Assembly: GCA_035604635.1 (NCBI GenBank)
Contig: DATNIC010000188.1
Location: 1-18,028 of the forward strand
Length of the DNA: 18,028 bases
Reading direction: 5' to 3'
Origin: DATNIC01 sp035604635
GTDB lineage: Bacteria; Vulcanimicrobiota; Vulcanimicrobiia; Vulcanimicrobiales; Vulcanimicrobiaceae
The notes beneath the pieces were generated by a model that had not been told where the DNA came from, did no database searches, and saw only the letters and a list, made by a program, of their open reading frames with translations. The translations under genes were made by a program, and so were the position numbers. Each line of letters starts with the position of its first letter. Position 1 is the first letter of the stretch. Shown piece by piece: positions 1 through 8,537 of the stretch.

Positions 1-22
1 GCGTCAAGTACCTAATATCCAT

Positions 23-28
23 TATAAT
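23..28 (+). promoter_or_regulatory. Sigma70-like -10 box of the benzoate-CoA ligase operon
   Basis: A perfect TATAAT lies at 23-28, in an AT-rich patch unlike the surrounding GC-rich DNA. The matching -35 would fall at about positions 0-6, at the window edge; GCGTCA at 1-6 matches TTGACA at only three positions, so the -35 is weak or partly outside the window. Transcription would begin near 35, giving a leader of about 30 nt that carries a GAGG ribosome binding site at 56-59. It would drive the three overlapping genes ending at 3273. Confidence 0.6.
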
Positions 29-67
29 GCTTCTACTCGGGGCCGTCCAGCCGACGAGGTGATCGAT

Positions 68-1651
68 GTGAAGACCACGGTAACCCGCTCATCGGAAAAC
101 CGCTCGCGCTACAACGCTGCGGCGGATTTGCTCGAGCGAAACCTCGCCTCGTCTTCGCAACGGGTCGCATTCATCGATGACTTCGGATCGTATACCTACG
201 AAGAGCTCGCGGGCCGGGTCGATTGCTTCGCCGGTGCGCTCGCCGAGCTCGGCGTCAGTGCCGAACAGCGCGTCCTGCTCGCGCTCCTGGACACGATCGA
301 TTTTCCAACCGCGTTCCTGGGAGCGATAAAGTTCGGCGCCATCCCGGTCCCGACCAATACGCTCTTCCCTCCGGCCGATCTCGCGTATTTACTTACGGAC
401 AGCCGCGCAAAACTCGTCGTCGCGTCGGCGGAATTGCTCGCTACCGTGCGCCAAGCGATCGCGCTCTCCGGCTGGAAGGGCACGCTCGTCGTCTCCGATC
501 CCGGCCGCACGATTGCGAGCGGATCCGATCGAACCGTCGCGTCGCTGTTGGCAACTGCCGAGCCGCAAATCGATGCGGCGCCGACTCACCCGGACGAGCC
601 GTGCTTTTGGCTGTATTCGTCGGGTTCGACCGGCAAGCCCAAAGGCGCAGTTCACGTGCAGACTAGCATGGTGCAAACCGCCGAGCTCTTCGCGCAAGGT
701 GTCCTCGACATGACGAACGCCGACGTCGTCTATTCTGCCGCGAAGCTCTTCTTTGCGTACGGCTTGGGTAATGCGCTAAGCTTTCCGATGAGCGTCGGTG
801 CGACGACGATTTTGCGCGCCGGCCGGGTAACGCCGGACCTCGTTTTCAACACCTTGCGCGAAAGCCGGGTGACGATCTTCTGCGGCGTACCGACGTTGTT
901 CGGCGCGTTGCTCGCGCAACCGGGGTTGCCGCGCAAGGGCGAGCACAACTTGCGCATCTGCACCTCCGCCGGCGAAGCGCTCCCGGAGCAGCTCGGGAAG
1001 ACGTGGGCCGAGCGAACCGGCGTCGACATCGTCGACGGAATCGGCTCGACCGAGATGCTACACATTTTCGTATCGAACCGTCCAGGCGCCGTGCGGTACG
1101 GGACGACCGGCAAACCAGTCCCGGGCTACCGCGTTCGTCTCGTCGACGAAGCCGGCAACGCAGTCGCGCGCGGCGAGATCGGCGACCTCGAGGTCGCGGG
1201 GCCGACGGCCGCCGCGTTCTACTGGAACAATCGCGAGCGCTCGCGCACTACGTTCATCGGCGAGTGGACGAAGACGGGCGACAAGTTTTACGAAAACGAC
1301 GATGGCGATCTGGTGCATTGCGGGCGCACTGACGACATGCTGAAAGTCGGCGGGATTTGGGTTTCGCCCGGCGAGGTCGAAGCGGTGCTGATCGCGCACG
1401 AAAGCGTGCTCGAAGTGGCCGTGATCGGAATCGAGGACGATGCCGGACTCGTCAAGCCCAAGGCGTTCGTCGTACTACAGGCAGATTTTGTTGGGACCGA
1501 GGCGCACGTCGACGCGTTACAACAGCACGTCAAGAGCAAGCTCGCGCCGTACAAATATCCTCGCTGGATCGAGTTCGTGACCGAGCTCCCGAAGACGGCG
1601 ACGGGGAAGATCCGGCGCGTCGCGCTGCGCGAGCTCGAACGTGAACGTTGA
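68..1651 (+). CDS. bclA: Benzoate-CoA ligase (AMP-forming)
   Basis: Activates benzoate or a close analogue to the CoA thioester using ATP, in the cytosol; this is the entry step of CoA-dependent aromatic degradation. Visible motifs (numbered from the GTG at 59) are the adenylate P-loop YSSGSTGKPKG (186-196), SAAKLFFAYGLGNALSFPM (226-244), DGIGSTEMLHIF (326-337), TGD (406-408), the hinge GRTDDMLKVGG (422-432) and the catalytic Lys517 in PKTATGK. The segments around 226 and 326 closely resemble benzoate-CoA ligases of the Thauera/Rhodopseudomonas type, and the length is normal. I prefer the GTG at 68, because GAGG at 56-59 sits 8 nt before it; the GTG at 59 overlaps that ribosome binding site. 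It overlaps the next gene by 11 nt. A hydroxy- or aminobenzoate preference cannot be excluded. Confidence 0.92.
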   Translation: MKTTVTRSSENRSRYNAAADLLERNLASSSQRVAFIDDFGSYTYEELAGRVDCFAGALAELGVSAEQRVLLALLDTIDFPTAFLGAIKFGAIPVPTNTLFPPADLAYLLTDSRAKLVVASAELLATVRQAIALSGWKGTLVVSDPGRTIASGSDRTVASLLATAEPQIDAAPTHPDEPCFWLYSSGSTGKPKGAVHVQTSMVQTAELFAQGVLDMTNADVVYSAAKLFFAYGLGNALSFPMSVGATTILRAGRVTPDLVFNTLRESRVTIFCGVPTLFGALLAQPGLPRKGEHNLRICTSAGEALPEQLGKTWAERTGVDIVDGIGSTEMLHIFVSNRPGAVRYGTTGKPVPGYRVRLVDEAGNAVARGEIGDLEVAGPTAAAFYWNNRERSRTTFIGEWTKTGDKFYENDDGDLVHCGRTDDMLKVGGIWVSPGEVEAVLIAHESVLEVAVIGIEDDAGLVKPKAFVVLQADFVGTEAHVDALQQHVKSKLAPYKYPRWIEFVTELPKTATGKIRRVALRELERER

Positions 1652-2399
1652 GATCGATGGTCTCCGCTTGGAAGTCGAGCGCTGGCACGGCGACGGCAGC
1701 GCGAAGCCGCCGATCGTCCTGCTGCATGAAGGGCTCGGGTCTGTCTCGATGTGGCGCGACTTTCCAGCAGCACTTTCTCGCGCCACCGGATCGGAGGTCG
1801 TCGCGTACTCGCGCGCCGGATACGGCCGCTCGAGCGCGGTCGCGGACCCGTTCGGCGTCGACTATATGCATCGCGAGGCGGAGAGCGTGCTGCCGCGGCT
1901 CCTCGACCGGCTCGAGATCGTACGGCCGATCCTTCTGGGACACAGCGACGGGGCGTCGATCGCACTGCTCTTCGCAGCCCGCTATCCCGACCGGGTCGCG
2001 GCGCTCGTCTTGGAAGCGCCGCATGTCTTCGTCGAAGAGATCACGGTCGAGAGCATCGCGAAGATCACCGCAACATACCCGCGCGATGCGCGCCTGCGTG
2101 AAAGCCTCGCCCGGCACCACGTCGGCGCTGATGCGGCGTTCCGGAGATGGAGCGCGATCTGGCTCGATCCCGCGTTCCGCTCGTGGGACATCACGGCTGC
2201 TTTGAAAGATGTCGCCGGGCCGGCGCTTGTCATTCAAGGTCGCGACGACGAATACGGAACCTTTGCCCAGGTCGATGCGATCGCAACGGGCATTCCCGCG
2301 ACCGACTCGCTGCTGCTCGGCAACTGCCGGCACGCACCGCATCGCGATGCACGCGATGCAGTCCTCACGCGCATGACGTGCTTCGTTGGACACGTATAG
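1641..2399 (+). CDS. Alpha/beta hydrolase (MhpC-like)
   Basis: A single-domain, cytosolic alpha/beta-fold hydrolase of 252 aa. Seen: the oxyanion region LHEGLGS (28-34), the nucleophile elbow GHSDG with Ser102, an acidic cluster GRDDE (200-204) and His231 in CRHAPH, which together give a complete triad. It starts at a GTG that overlaps the ligase end by 11 nt and has no clear Shine-Dalgarno of its own, so translation is probably coupled to the ligase. Its place between a CoA ligase and a 3-hydroxyacyl-CoA dehydrogenase suggests an acyl-CoA thioesterase or the hydrolase of a ring-cleavage product. The substrate is inference; the fold and triad are clear. Confidence 0.88.
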   Translation: MNVEIDGLRLEVERWHGDGSAKPPIVLLHEGLGSVSMWRDFPAALSRATGSEVVAYSRAGYGRSSAVADPFGVDYMHREAESVLPRLLDRLEIVRPILLGHSDGASIALLFAARYPDRVAALVLEAPHVFVEEITVESIAKITATYPRDARLRESLARHHVGADAAFRRWSAIWLDPAFRSWDITAALKDVAGPALVIQGRDDEYGTFAQVDAIATGIPATDSLLLGNCRHAPHRDARDAVLTRMTCFVGHV

Positions 2400-3273
2400 C
2401 GTCCACCGCGCCGCGGTCGTAGGCGGCGGCGCAATGGGGATCGGTATCGCGCACGCGCTGGCCGCAAGCGGGGCGAACGTCGACATCGTCGATGCGGATC
2501 TCGAGCACGCCGAGACGGCGTGCGAGAAAGTGGCTGCGGTCTTCGCCGGCTCGGTCGCGCTCGGGAAGATCAGCGCCGAAGCGGCCATCGTCGCGCGAGC
2601 CCGGCTCCAAGCCCGTCCCTCGGTCGCCGCGCTGGCCGCCGGGCTCGACCTGATCATCGAAGCGGTCCCGGAACAGCTCGAGCTCAAGCGCTCCGTACTC
2701 GCAGAATGTGCAAGGCGCGATCCACTCGTCCTCGCGACGAACACGAGCGGCCTGTCGATCGACGCGCTCTCAGTCGGTGTGCCCCACCCCGAACGCTTTA
2801 TCGGCATGCATTTTTTCAACCCGGTCTGGGCCGTCCCGTTCGTCGAGGTCGTCGTCGGGAAGGCGACGGCGCAAGTGACCTGCGCGAACACCCTCCTAGC
2901 GTGCGCGCAATTGCGCAAACAGACGATCGTCGTGCGCGACTCGCCCGGCTTCGCCTCGTCGCGGCTCGGCATCAGCCTCGGGCTCGAAGCGATGCGGATG
3001 GTCGAGGACCGCGTGGCAACGCCGGCCGACATCGACCGGGCGATGGAGCTCGGATACCGGCATCCGATGGGGCCGTTACGCTTGAGCGATCTGATCGGCC
3101 TCGACGTTCGGCTCGACATCGCGCGCAATATGGAGAGCGCGTTCGGCGCGCGCTTCACTCCGCCGAATATCCTGATCGCTTTGGTTGCCGCCGGTGATTT
3201 GGGGAAAAAAACCGGCCGCGGCTTCTACGATTGGAGCTCGGGCGAGCCGGCCCCGCGAGAGTTCCCCTCCTAA
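2386..3273 (+). CDS. 3-hydroxyacyl-CoA dehydrogenase
   Basis: Oxidises a 3-hydroxyacyl-CoA to the 3-ketoacyl-CoA with NAD+, as in beta-oxidation or the lower part of aromatic-CoA degradation. The N-terminal Rossmann domain has GGGAMG (13-18), IIEAVPE (90-96) and TNTSGLS (118-124). The catalytic His142 lies in GMHFFNP and its partner Glu154 in PFVEVV. The C-terminal helical domain begins at DSPGFASSR (185-193) and contains GPLRLSDLIGLD (229-240). The 295-aa length fits stand-alone enzymes of the Hbd/PaaH type. The start is a TTG at 2386, placing the glycine motif the usual distance from the N terminus; it overlaps the hydrolase by 14 nt. It is the last gene of the operon, followed by a hairpin. 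Confidence 0.92.
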   Translation: MDTYSVHRAAVVGGGAMGIGIAHALAASGANVDIVDADLEHAETACEKVAAVFAGSVALGKISAEAAIVARARLQARPSVAALAAGLDLIIEAVPEQLELKRSVLAECARRDPLVLATNTSGLSIDALSVGVPHPERFIGMHFFNPVWAVPFVEVVVGKATAQVTCANTLLACAQLRKQTIVVRDSPGFASSRLGISLGLEAMRMVEDRVATPADIDRAMELGYRHPMGPLRLSDLIGLDVRLDIARNMESAFGARFTPPNILIALVAAGDLGKKTGRGFYDWSSGEPAPREFPS

Positions 3274-3289
3274 ACGCCGACTCTCGCGG
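3253..3289. terminator. Hairpin between convergent genes
   Basis: A perfect 10-bp inverted repeat, CCGCGAGAGT at 3253-3262 and ACTCTCGCGG at 3280-3289, has a 17-nt loop containing the stop codon of the dehydrogenase. It sits just before the end of the convergent basic-protein gene, so it could end transcription from both sides. No long T-run follows on either strand, so it is a weak intrinsic terminator at best or a 3' stabilising hairpin. Confidence 0.45.
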
Positions 3290-3295
3290 CCTCGC

Positions 3296-3508
3296 TCATT
3301 TCTTGCGCCCAGCGGGTCTCTTCGGAACTTTCTTCCCGGCCCGCCGGGCCTGGGAGAGCCCGATCGCAATCGCTTGCTTGCGGCTCTTCACCTTCTCGCC
3401 GGAACTCGACTTCAATGTCCCGCGCTTGAACTCGTGCAACTCGGTCGCGACTTCTGCGCTTGCGGCGGGCGAATAGCGCCGCTTCGATTTCTTCTTTTTT
3501 CCTGCCAT
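3296..3508 (-). CDS. DUF6496-like small basic protein
   Basis: A 70-aa, strongly basic protein. It has a lysine-rich N terminus (residues 2-11), a central RYSPAASAEV segment, and the segments KRGTLKS (28-34) and KVKSRKQAIAIGLSQARR (39-56). The last two resemble the small uncharacterised proteins grouped as DUF6496. The function is unknown; nucleic-acid binding is plausible from the charge alone. The ATG at 3508 is preferred because AAGGAG lies 8 nt upstream on this strand; an in-frame TTG at 3514 is between the two. It follows the reverse-strand hydrolase gene by 46 nt and may share its transcript. It has no obvious link to aromatic catabolism. Confidence 0.8.
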   Translation of the reverse strand: MAGKKKKSKRRYSPAASAEVATELHEFKRGTLKSSSGEKVKSRKQAIAIGLSQARRAGKKVPKRPAGRKK

Positions 3509-3554
3509 TTTCAAGTCTCCTTATGGTTATGCTTACTTGTACCCAATCGCCCGG

Positions 3555-4427
3555 CTACCCCGTCGGCGCGTTCGTCGTTCCGTACCTCGCGAGAAACTGC
3601 TTCAAATGTTCGTTTACCGCGTCGGGCCGGTCGAGTTGGAGATTGTGGCCGCCGACAATCGCTTCGTGGTGAAAGTTCGGCCCCAGTCGTTGCCTTAGTG
3701 TCGCCACCGGCTGCGGGAAGCGCGGCTCGCCGCCCGAGCGGGTATGCTCGATCAGGAACGTCGGCTCAGCGAGTTCAGCGGCGAAGTCTCGTAACGCGAA
3801 ACCGCTCGGGGCTCCGAGCGCTTCGCGCAGGAACTGCGGATATTCGAACGGTACTTGCGCGCGTTGATCGGGCCAGGCAGCTTCCATCCGCTCGCGGTCT
3901 ACGAAGGCCCGCTCGAACAACCAGCGCGTGAGTCTCCGGCTGATCGCGCCGTTTCTTTGATAGGAGCGCAGCAGCGGCCCGGCGGCGACGCGTGCGAGCG
4001 GCATCAGCGCAGCGGGAAGGATGTCGCGCTTGCCGTCTTTTGTAAAGTAGATGGGATCGATCAAAAACAGACCCTTGACCGCCGCCCCGACGTCGCACGC
4101 GAGCGCCATGCTTAGAAGGGCGCCCATCGAATGACCGACGACAAACGCAGGACGTCGAGCCAAATCGATGACGGCAGCCATCGCTTCTCTCGCATCGACG
4201 TAATAGTCGGCGAGCCCCGCATCCCGCACGCGTGCTGCTGATCCGTGTCCGCGCGCCTCCCAGACAAAAAGCTGCCACGACGGGTTGAACGCGGCACGCT
4301 GTGGCTTCCACGACCATGCCCCGCCGCCGGCGCCGTGCAAGAACAGGATGGGGTCTGCGTTCGGCGGACCTTCGACGTGGACTGCACCGCCAGACGGCAG
4401 CTTCACGAATTCGACCGGTTGAGGCAC
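3555..4427 (-). CDS. Alpha/beta hydrolase
   Basis: A 290-aa alpha/beta-fold hydrolase, probably cytosolic as no signal peptide is visible. Seen: LFLHGAGGGAWSW (28-40) around the oxyanion hole, the nucleophile elbow GHSMG with Ser100, a late acidic/histidine part (FLIEH) and a C-terminal VGGHNLQLDRP carrying the probable catalytic His. The start is a GTG at 4427; the upstream in-frame codons reach a stop with no ATG, GTG or TTG, and there is no clear Shine-Dalgarno. It diverges from the flavoprotein gene across only 51 nt. It is distinct from the hydrolase at 1641-2399. Esterase, thioesterase or C-C hydrolase roles are all possible. Confidence 0.87.
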   Translation of the reverse strand: MPQPVEFVKLPSGGAVHVEGPPNADPILFLHGAGGGAWSWKPQRAAFNPSWQLFVWEARGHGSAARVRDAGLADYYVDAREAMAAVIDLARRPAFVVGHSMGALLSMALACDVGAAVKGLFLIDPIYFTKDGKRDILPAALMPLARVAAGPLLRSYQRNGAISRRLTRWLFERAFVDRERMEAAWPDQRAQVPFEYPQFLREALGAPSGFALRDFAAELAEPTFLIEHTRSGGEPRFPQPVATLRQRLGPNFHHEAIVGGHNLQLDRPDAVNEHLKQFLARYGTTNAPTG

Positions 4428-4478
4428 AAACGGGACTACCGCATAGGCAAACGGCGCCCTTCACGATAACGATGCGTC

Positions 4479-5885
4479 GTGGCATCGCTTTCCTATGACA
4501 TCGTGATCGTCGGCTCTGGGGCAGCCGGTTTGGCCGCGGCGCTCGGCGCTGCGGAACACGCTCGCGACGCAGGACGGACCGTCTCGATCGCGTTGCTCGA
4601 ACGCGCCGGCGAAGCCGAACGCGGCGGCAACACGCGCTATAGCCCGTCGTACATGCGCCTTGAGGCGCCGGATCGCCTCGCAGCCGGTTTCGAGGAGGAC
4701 ATGCTCGCGATCTCCGGCGGACGCTCCGACCGCCTCATCATCTCGCGCCTCGCTCGCGAGGCCGTCCCGACGCTCGACTGGGTGCAGAGCCACGGCATCG
4801 GGTTCCATCGGCCAACGACGTACTTCTTGACGGCGTCTGCGCCGCGCATCCAGCCGATCGGCGCCGGCGGCGCGCTCGTCGAAACGTTGGCCCAAGCGGC
4901 GCGCAACGCGGGCGTCGCGATGTTCTTCGATACATCGGCGGAGCGGCTCACCGTCGACGCGGACGGAGCCGTCACGGGCCTCGAAGTGCAAGCTCGCGGC
5001 ATTACGGAGACGCTGCATGCAAAGGCGGTGATCTTAGCGTGCGGCGGATACGAAGCGTCGCAAGAGATGCTCCGGGAATCCTTCGGCGAGCGGGCATCCC
5101 ATGTGCGCGCTATCACGCCCGGGACGACCTTCAATCGCGGCGAGGGGATCCGGATGGCGCTCGAAATCGGCGCGAAACGTGCGGGCGACTGGAACGGTTT
5201 TCACTGCGAGCCGGTCGATCCGCGCAGCAACGTTCCCGAAGCCGTCGTCCTCGTCTATCCGTACGGGATCGTCGTCAATCGTTCCGGGCACCGTTTCTTC
5301 GATGAGGGAGCGGCGCGCGTCGATGAGACATGGGAGACGCTGGCCCGCGCGATCGCCTTCGAACAGGAGGGCGCGATTGCGTACGCGATCTTCGATCAGC
5401 GCTTGTACGGAATCCGCAACCACGATCGCGCTATTAAGAGTGCGGCTCCGCCGTACCGGGCCGGCTCGATTGCCGAGCTCGCGCAGCTCATCGCGGTCGA
5501 TCCCGATAGCCTAGCCGCGACCGTGAACGGATACAACGCCGCCGCGATCGGCAACGAAGACCAGTTCGATCCGATGCGGATGGACGGCCTACAGGCACTG
5601 CACGCGCTCGACATCCCCAAGTCGAACTGGGCCCGGCCGATCGATCGCCCGCCGTACTTCGCTTATCCGCTCGTCTGCGCGATCGCCTACACCTTCGGCG
5701 GCCTCGCGACGAACGACGGCGCGGAGGTGCTTCGCAACGACGGGACGCCGATGGCGGGACTCTACGCAGCCGGCGAGATCAGCGGTTTGTTCTTCAACCG
5801 CGCGCCCGGCGGGACGTCGGTGTTGCGCGGACTCGTCTTCGGCCGGATTGCGGGCCGCAACGCGGTCGCCTACGTGACGGCGTAG
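4479..5885 (+). CDS. FAD-dependent dehydrogenase, TcuA/fumarate-reductase flavoprotein type
   Basis: A 468-aa flavoprotein of the FAD_binding_2 (fumarate reductase/succinate dehydrogenase flavoprotein) superfamily. Seen: the dinucleotide motif GSGAAG (12-17), the ribose-binding Glu41, GGNTRYS (49-55), an ACGGYEAS segment, and the C-terminal block with GGLATN, GLYAAGEISGLFF and GGTSVLRGLVFGRIAG. GGNTRYS and the C-terminal block resemble tricarballylate dehydrogenase TcuA. Such enzymes interconvert saturated and alpha,beta-unsaturated acids. There is no signal peptide or haem-binding CxxCH domain, so it is cytosolic. The start is a GTG with no Shine-Dalgarno; GATAAC at 4465-4470 could be a -10 box for a leaderless mRNA. 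Its 3' end overlaps the convergent monooxygenase gene by 16 nt. The substrate is unknown. Confidence 0.85.
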   Translation: MASLSYDIVIVGSGAAGLAAALGAAEHARDAGRTVSIALLERAGEAERGGNTRYSPSYMRLEAPDRLAAGFEEDMLAISGGRSDRLIISRLAREAVPTLDWVQSHGIGFHRPTTYFLTASAPRIQPIGAGGALVETLAQAARNAGVAMFFDTSAERLTVDADGAVTGLEVQARGITETLHAKAVILACGGYEASQEMLRESFGERASHVRAITPGTTFNRGEGIRMALEIGAKRAGDWNGFHCEPVDPRSNVPEAVVLVYPYGIVVNRSGHRFFDEGAARVDETWETLARAIAFEQEGAIAYAIFDQRLYGIRNHDRAIKSAAPPYRAGSIAELAQLIAVDPDSLAATVNGYNAAAIGNEDQFDPMRMDGLQALHALDIPKSNWARPIDRPPYFAYPLVCAIAYTFGGLATNDGAEVLRNDGTPMAGLYAAGEISGLFFNRAPGGTSVLRGLVFGRIAGRNAVAYVTA

Positions 5886-7054
5886 CGCTCCCCGTAGCCG
5901 TACAGCCAATCGGATTCGCTGAAATCGTCCGGCGCGCGCGCGCGTAGATAGGCATCGCGCCGGGCCAAGCCTTCGCCCGGGAATTGATGCCACCAATCGC
6001 CCCAGCGGCGCGCTTCGGTTTGGACCCGCGACGTTCGCTCGACGCGTGCTTGCTGATAGGCCGCGAACGCGGCCTCGACGTCGTCGTGCGCGTCGAGCGC
6101 GTCAGCCAGAACGGCTGCGTCTTCGAGCGCTTGCGCCGCGCCCTGCGCGAGATACTGCAACATCGGGTGCGCGGCGTCGCCCATCAAGATGACGCGACCG
6201 CTGGCCCAATGCGCGATCGGCAAACGATCGAACATCGGCCAGCGGCGGTTCTTCCAAAAGCGGCTGAGCGCGGAGCGGACCAGCTCGACGCCTTGATTGA
6301 ACTTCGCATCGAGCTCTTCCGGCGTCCCCCAATCGTGCGAGCCCGGCTTGTAGCGATCGCTCTTGAAAACGGCGACTTGATTGTAGAGCTCGCCGCGGCG
6401 GATCGGATACTGCACGAGGTGCATCTGCGGACCCGTCCAGAGCATCACGTTGTCGAGCCCCGCATGGGCCGAGACGTCCTCGATCGGGATCGCGCCGCGA
6501 TACGCGACGTATTCCGAGCAAATCGGATCGCCGTCGTCGTGGACGATTTTGCGCACGGTCGACCACAGCCCGTCCGCCCCGATCACGATGCCGGCTTCGT
6601 ACGCGCTGCCGTCGGCGCACGTGACGACGGCCGTTTTCCCGCGAGGCTCGACCTCGACGACGTCCTTCTCCGTCTCGAGCGTAACCAGGGGACTGCGCTG
6701 CGCGTGCTCGAGCAGAACGGTCAGCAAGTCGCTGCGATGCATGACGAAGTAGCGGTAACCATAGCGCTGGACGAACTTCTCGCCCAAGTCGAGCGATGTC
6801 AGCTGCTCGCCCGAAATCGCGTCCATCCATACCATTCGTTGCGGGAAAACCGCGTACGGCTTGATGTCGTCGAGCACGCCGATGCGGTCGAGCGCCCATG
6901 ACGCATTCGGTGCAAGCTGGATTCCGGCACCGATCTCGGCGAATTCGGACTCCTTCTCGATCAGATGAACTTCGCGGCCGTGTTTCGCGAGCGCATTTGC
7001 AACGGCGAGACCGCCGATCCCGCCGCCGATGACGAGGAGTGGAACGTGCTGCAT
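5870..7054 (-). CDS. FAD-dependent aromatic hydroxylase, 3-hydroxybenzoate 6-hydroxylase-like
   Basis: A class A flavin monooxygenase of 394 aa. Seen: the GxGxxG region GGGIGG (10-15), Glu33, the DG motif GADGLWSTVRK (159-169) and the GD motif GDAAHPMLQYLAQGA (292-306). From memory of Rhodococcus jostii 3-hydroxybenzoate 6-hydroxylase, His213, Tyr217 and Gln301 line its active site; here His212, Tyr216 and Gln300 sit in the same contexts (HLVQYPIR and MLQYLA). The ends also match in style (WPMFDRLPI, DWLYGYGERY). The expected product is gentisate from 3-hydroxybenzoate, with NADH and O2. Salicylate 1-hydroxylase activity is the main alternative. The ATG follows AGGA by a few bases and lies 10 nt behind the aldehyde dehydrogenase stop, so the two genes form an operon. 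Confidence 0.88.
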   Translation of the reverse strand: MQHVPLLVIGGGIGGLAVANALAKHGREVHLIEKESEFAEIGAGIQLAPNASWALDRIGVLDDIKPYAVFPQRMVWMDAISGEQLTSLDLGEKFVQRYGYRYFVMHRSDLLTVLLEHAQRSPLVTLETEKDVVEVEPRGKTAVVTCADGSAYEAGIVIGADGLWSTVRKIVHDDGDPICSEYVAYRGAIPIEDVSAHAGLDNVMLWTGPQMHLVQYPIRRGELYNQVAVFKSDRYKPGSHDWGTPEELDAKFNQGVELVRSALSRFWKNRRWPMFDRLPIAHWASGRVILMGDAAHPMLQYLAQGAAQALEDAAVLADALDAHDDVEAAFAAYQQARVERTSRVQTEARRWGDWWHQFPGEGLARRDAYLRARAPDDFSESDWLYGYGERYAVT

Positions 7055-7064
7055 AACTTCCTAT

Positions 7065-8537
7065 TCAGAACGGGTATGGATGGCCTTTTTCGCGGATCGT
7101 CATCCAGCGCCACGTGGTGAACTCTTCGAGGTTCGAAACGGAGCCGAAGCGTCCGCCGTTGCCCGACGCTCCGAAGCCGCCGAACGGGATCTTCGGATTG
7201 TCGTTGACGGTTTGATCGTTGATGTGAACGAGTCCGGTGTTGAGCCGCTCGGCGATCCGCATCGCACGCTGCACGTCGTTCGAGAAGATCGCCGACGACA
7301 GGCCGTACTCCGTGTTGTTGGCAAGCTCGACCGCTTCATCGTCGGTGCGGAAAGTCGTGATCGGAGCGACCGGGCCGAAAATCTCGTCGGCGAACGCGGG
7401 CATCGACGGCGTCACTCCCGTCAAAACAGTCGGCTGGTAGAAACGCCCTTTGTGCGTCCCGCCGGTCGCGATGCGCGCGCCTTCTTTCACCGAGCGGTCG
7501 ACGATTCGGGTGACGCGCTCGAGCTGTTGATCGTTGATCAGCGGGCCCAGCGCGACGCGCTCCACCGCCGGATCGCCGACGGCAAGCTTCTGCGTCCGCT
7601 CGACGAGACGCTTGACATAGGCGTCGGCGATTTTCTCGTGCACGAGGTGCCGGCTCGACGCCATGCAGATCTGGCCTTGATAGAAAAACGAACCGAAAGC
7701 GCCGGCCGAGGTCGCCAATTCAAGATCGGCGTCGTCGAGCACGATGAACGGCGAGTTCCCGCCCAGCTCGAGCGCGACGCGTTTGAGCGTCCGGCCGGCC
7801 GCTTCGCCGACTTTTCGCCCGACGGCGGTCGATCCGGTGAAGGAGATCATCGCGACGTTCGGATCGATGGTCAACGCGGCGCCCGGCTCGGCATCGCCCG
7901 GCAGGACGTGCAGCGCATTCTCGGGCAAACCGGCGGCGAAGAGTGCCGCAGCGATCACGTAACCGCCGCTGATCGGCGTCTGAACGTCAGGCTTGAGTAC
8001 AACGGTGTTGCCGAGCGCAAGCGCCGGCGCCACCGAGCGAATCGAGAGAATGAGCGGTGCGTTCCACGGCGAGATGACGCCGACGACGCCGAGCGGAACC
8101 CGCACCGCGACGCTCTCCATCTCCGGCGTCGCTTCGATGACACGCCGGGCTTCATGTTCGGTTAGAGCAGCCGCCTCGCGCAGCTCTCCGGCAGCGACGG
8201 TCACTTCGAATTCCGCTTTGGGACGGAATCCGCCAGTCTCACGGATGTCAAACGACGCGATCTCGTCCTTGGCGGCTTCGAGGATATCCGCGGCTTTCAG
8301 CATGATCGCAGCGCGCTTCGCGGGCGCAGTTGCGGCCCACGCGGGAAAGGCGGCGCGGGCGCGCTTGCATGCTTCGGCTACGTCGGCCGCATTCGCTAAC
8401 CCAACGCGAGTCAAATGCGCCCCGGTCGACTTATCCAAGACGGCGACGACGCCCCCGGCCGCGGCGCGCCAGCCATCGCTGCAAAGCTTCCCGTCCCAAG
8501 CCGAAAGGTCAAGGAGCGGCGTACGCTGTTCAATCAT
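7065..8537 (-). CDS. Benzaldehyde/vanillin-type NAD(P)-dependent aldehyde dehydrogenase
   Basis: Oxidises an aromatic aldehyde to the acid in the cytosol. In this 490-aa protein the catalytic residues are Asn159 (ISPWNAP), Lys182 (LKPD), Glu257 (LELGGN) and Cys291 (GQICMASS); the late EIFGPV motif is at 385-390. LGGNSPFIVLDDADLE and the GQICMA surroundings are typical of the benzaldehyde/vanillin dehydrogenase branch (XylC, Vdh). The reading frame is open much further upstream (to 8816), but the ATG at 8537 has a good AGAGGA site 7-8 nt before it and gives the family length. It is the first gene of a two-gene operon with the hydroxylase, and divergent from the benzoylformate decarboxylase whose aldehyde product it could use. 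Confidence 0.92.
   Translation of the reverse strand: MIEQRTPLLDLSAWDGKLCSDGWRAAAGGVVAVLDKSTGAHLTRVGLANAADVAEACKRARAAFPAWAATAPAKRAAIMLKAADILEAAKDEIASFDIRETGGFRPKAEFEVTVAAGELREAAALTEHEARRVIEATPEMESVAVRVPLGVVGVISPWNAPLILSIRSVAPALALGNTVVLKPDVQTPISGGYVIAAALFAAGLPENALHVLPGDAEPGAALTIDPNVAMISFTGSTAVGRKVGEAAGRTLKRVALELGGNSPFIVLDDADLELATSAGAFGSFFYQGQICMASSRHLVHEKIADAYVKRLVERTQKLAVGDPAVERVALGPLINDQQLERVTRIVDRSVKEGARIATGGTHKGRFYQPTVLTGVTPSMPAFADEIFGPVAPITTFRTDDEAVELANNTEYGLSSAIFSNDVQRAMRIAERLNTGLVHINDQTVNDNPKIPFGGFGASGNGGRFGSVSNLEEFTTWRWMTIREKGHPYPF

Noticed and set aside
1530..3158. 542-aa reverse-strand open frame
   Set aside because: It is a shadow of the hydrolase and dehydrogenase genes, with Arg/Ser-rich sequence and no recognisable motif; the forward genes have complete catalytic sites.
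5984..6901. 305-aa forward open frame
   Set aside because: It is antisense to the hydroxylase, whose cofactor and active-site motifs are complete; the Arg-rich translation has no motif.
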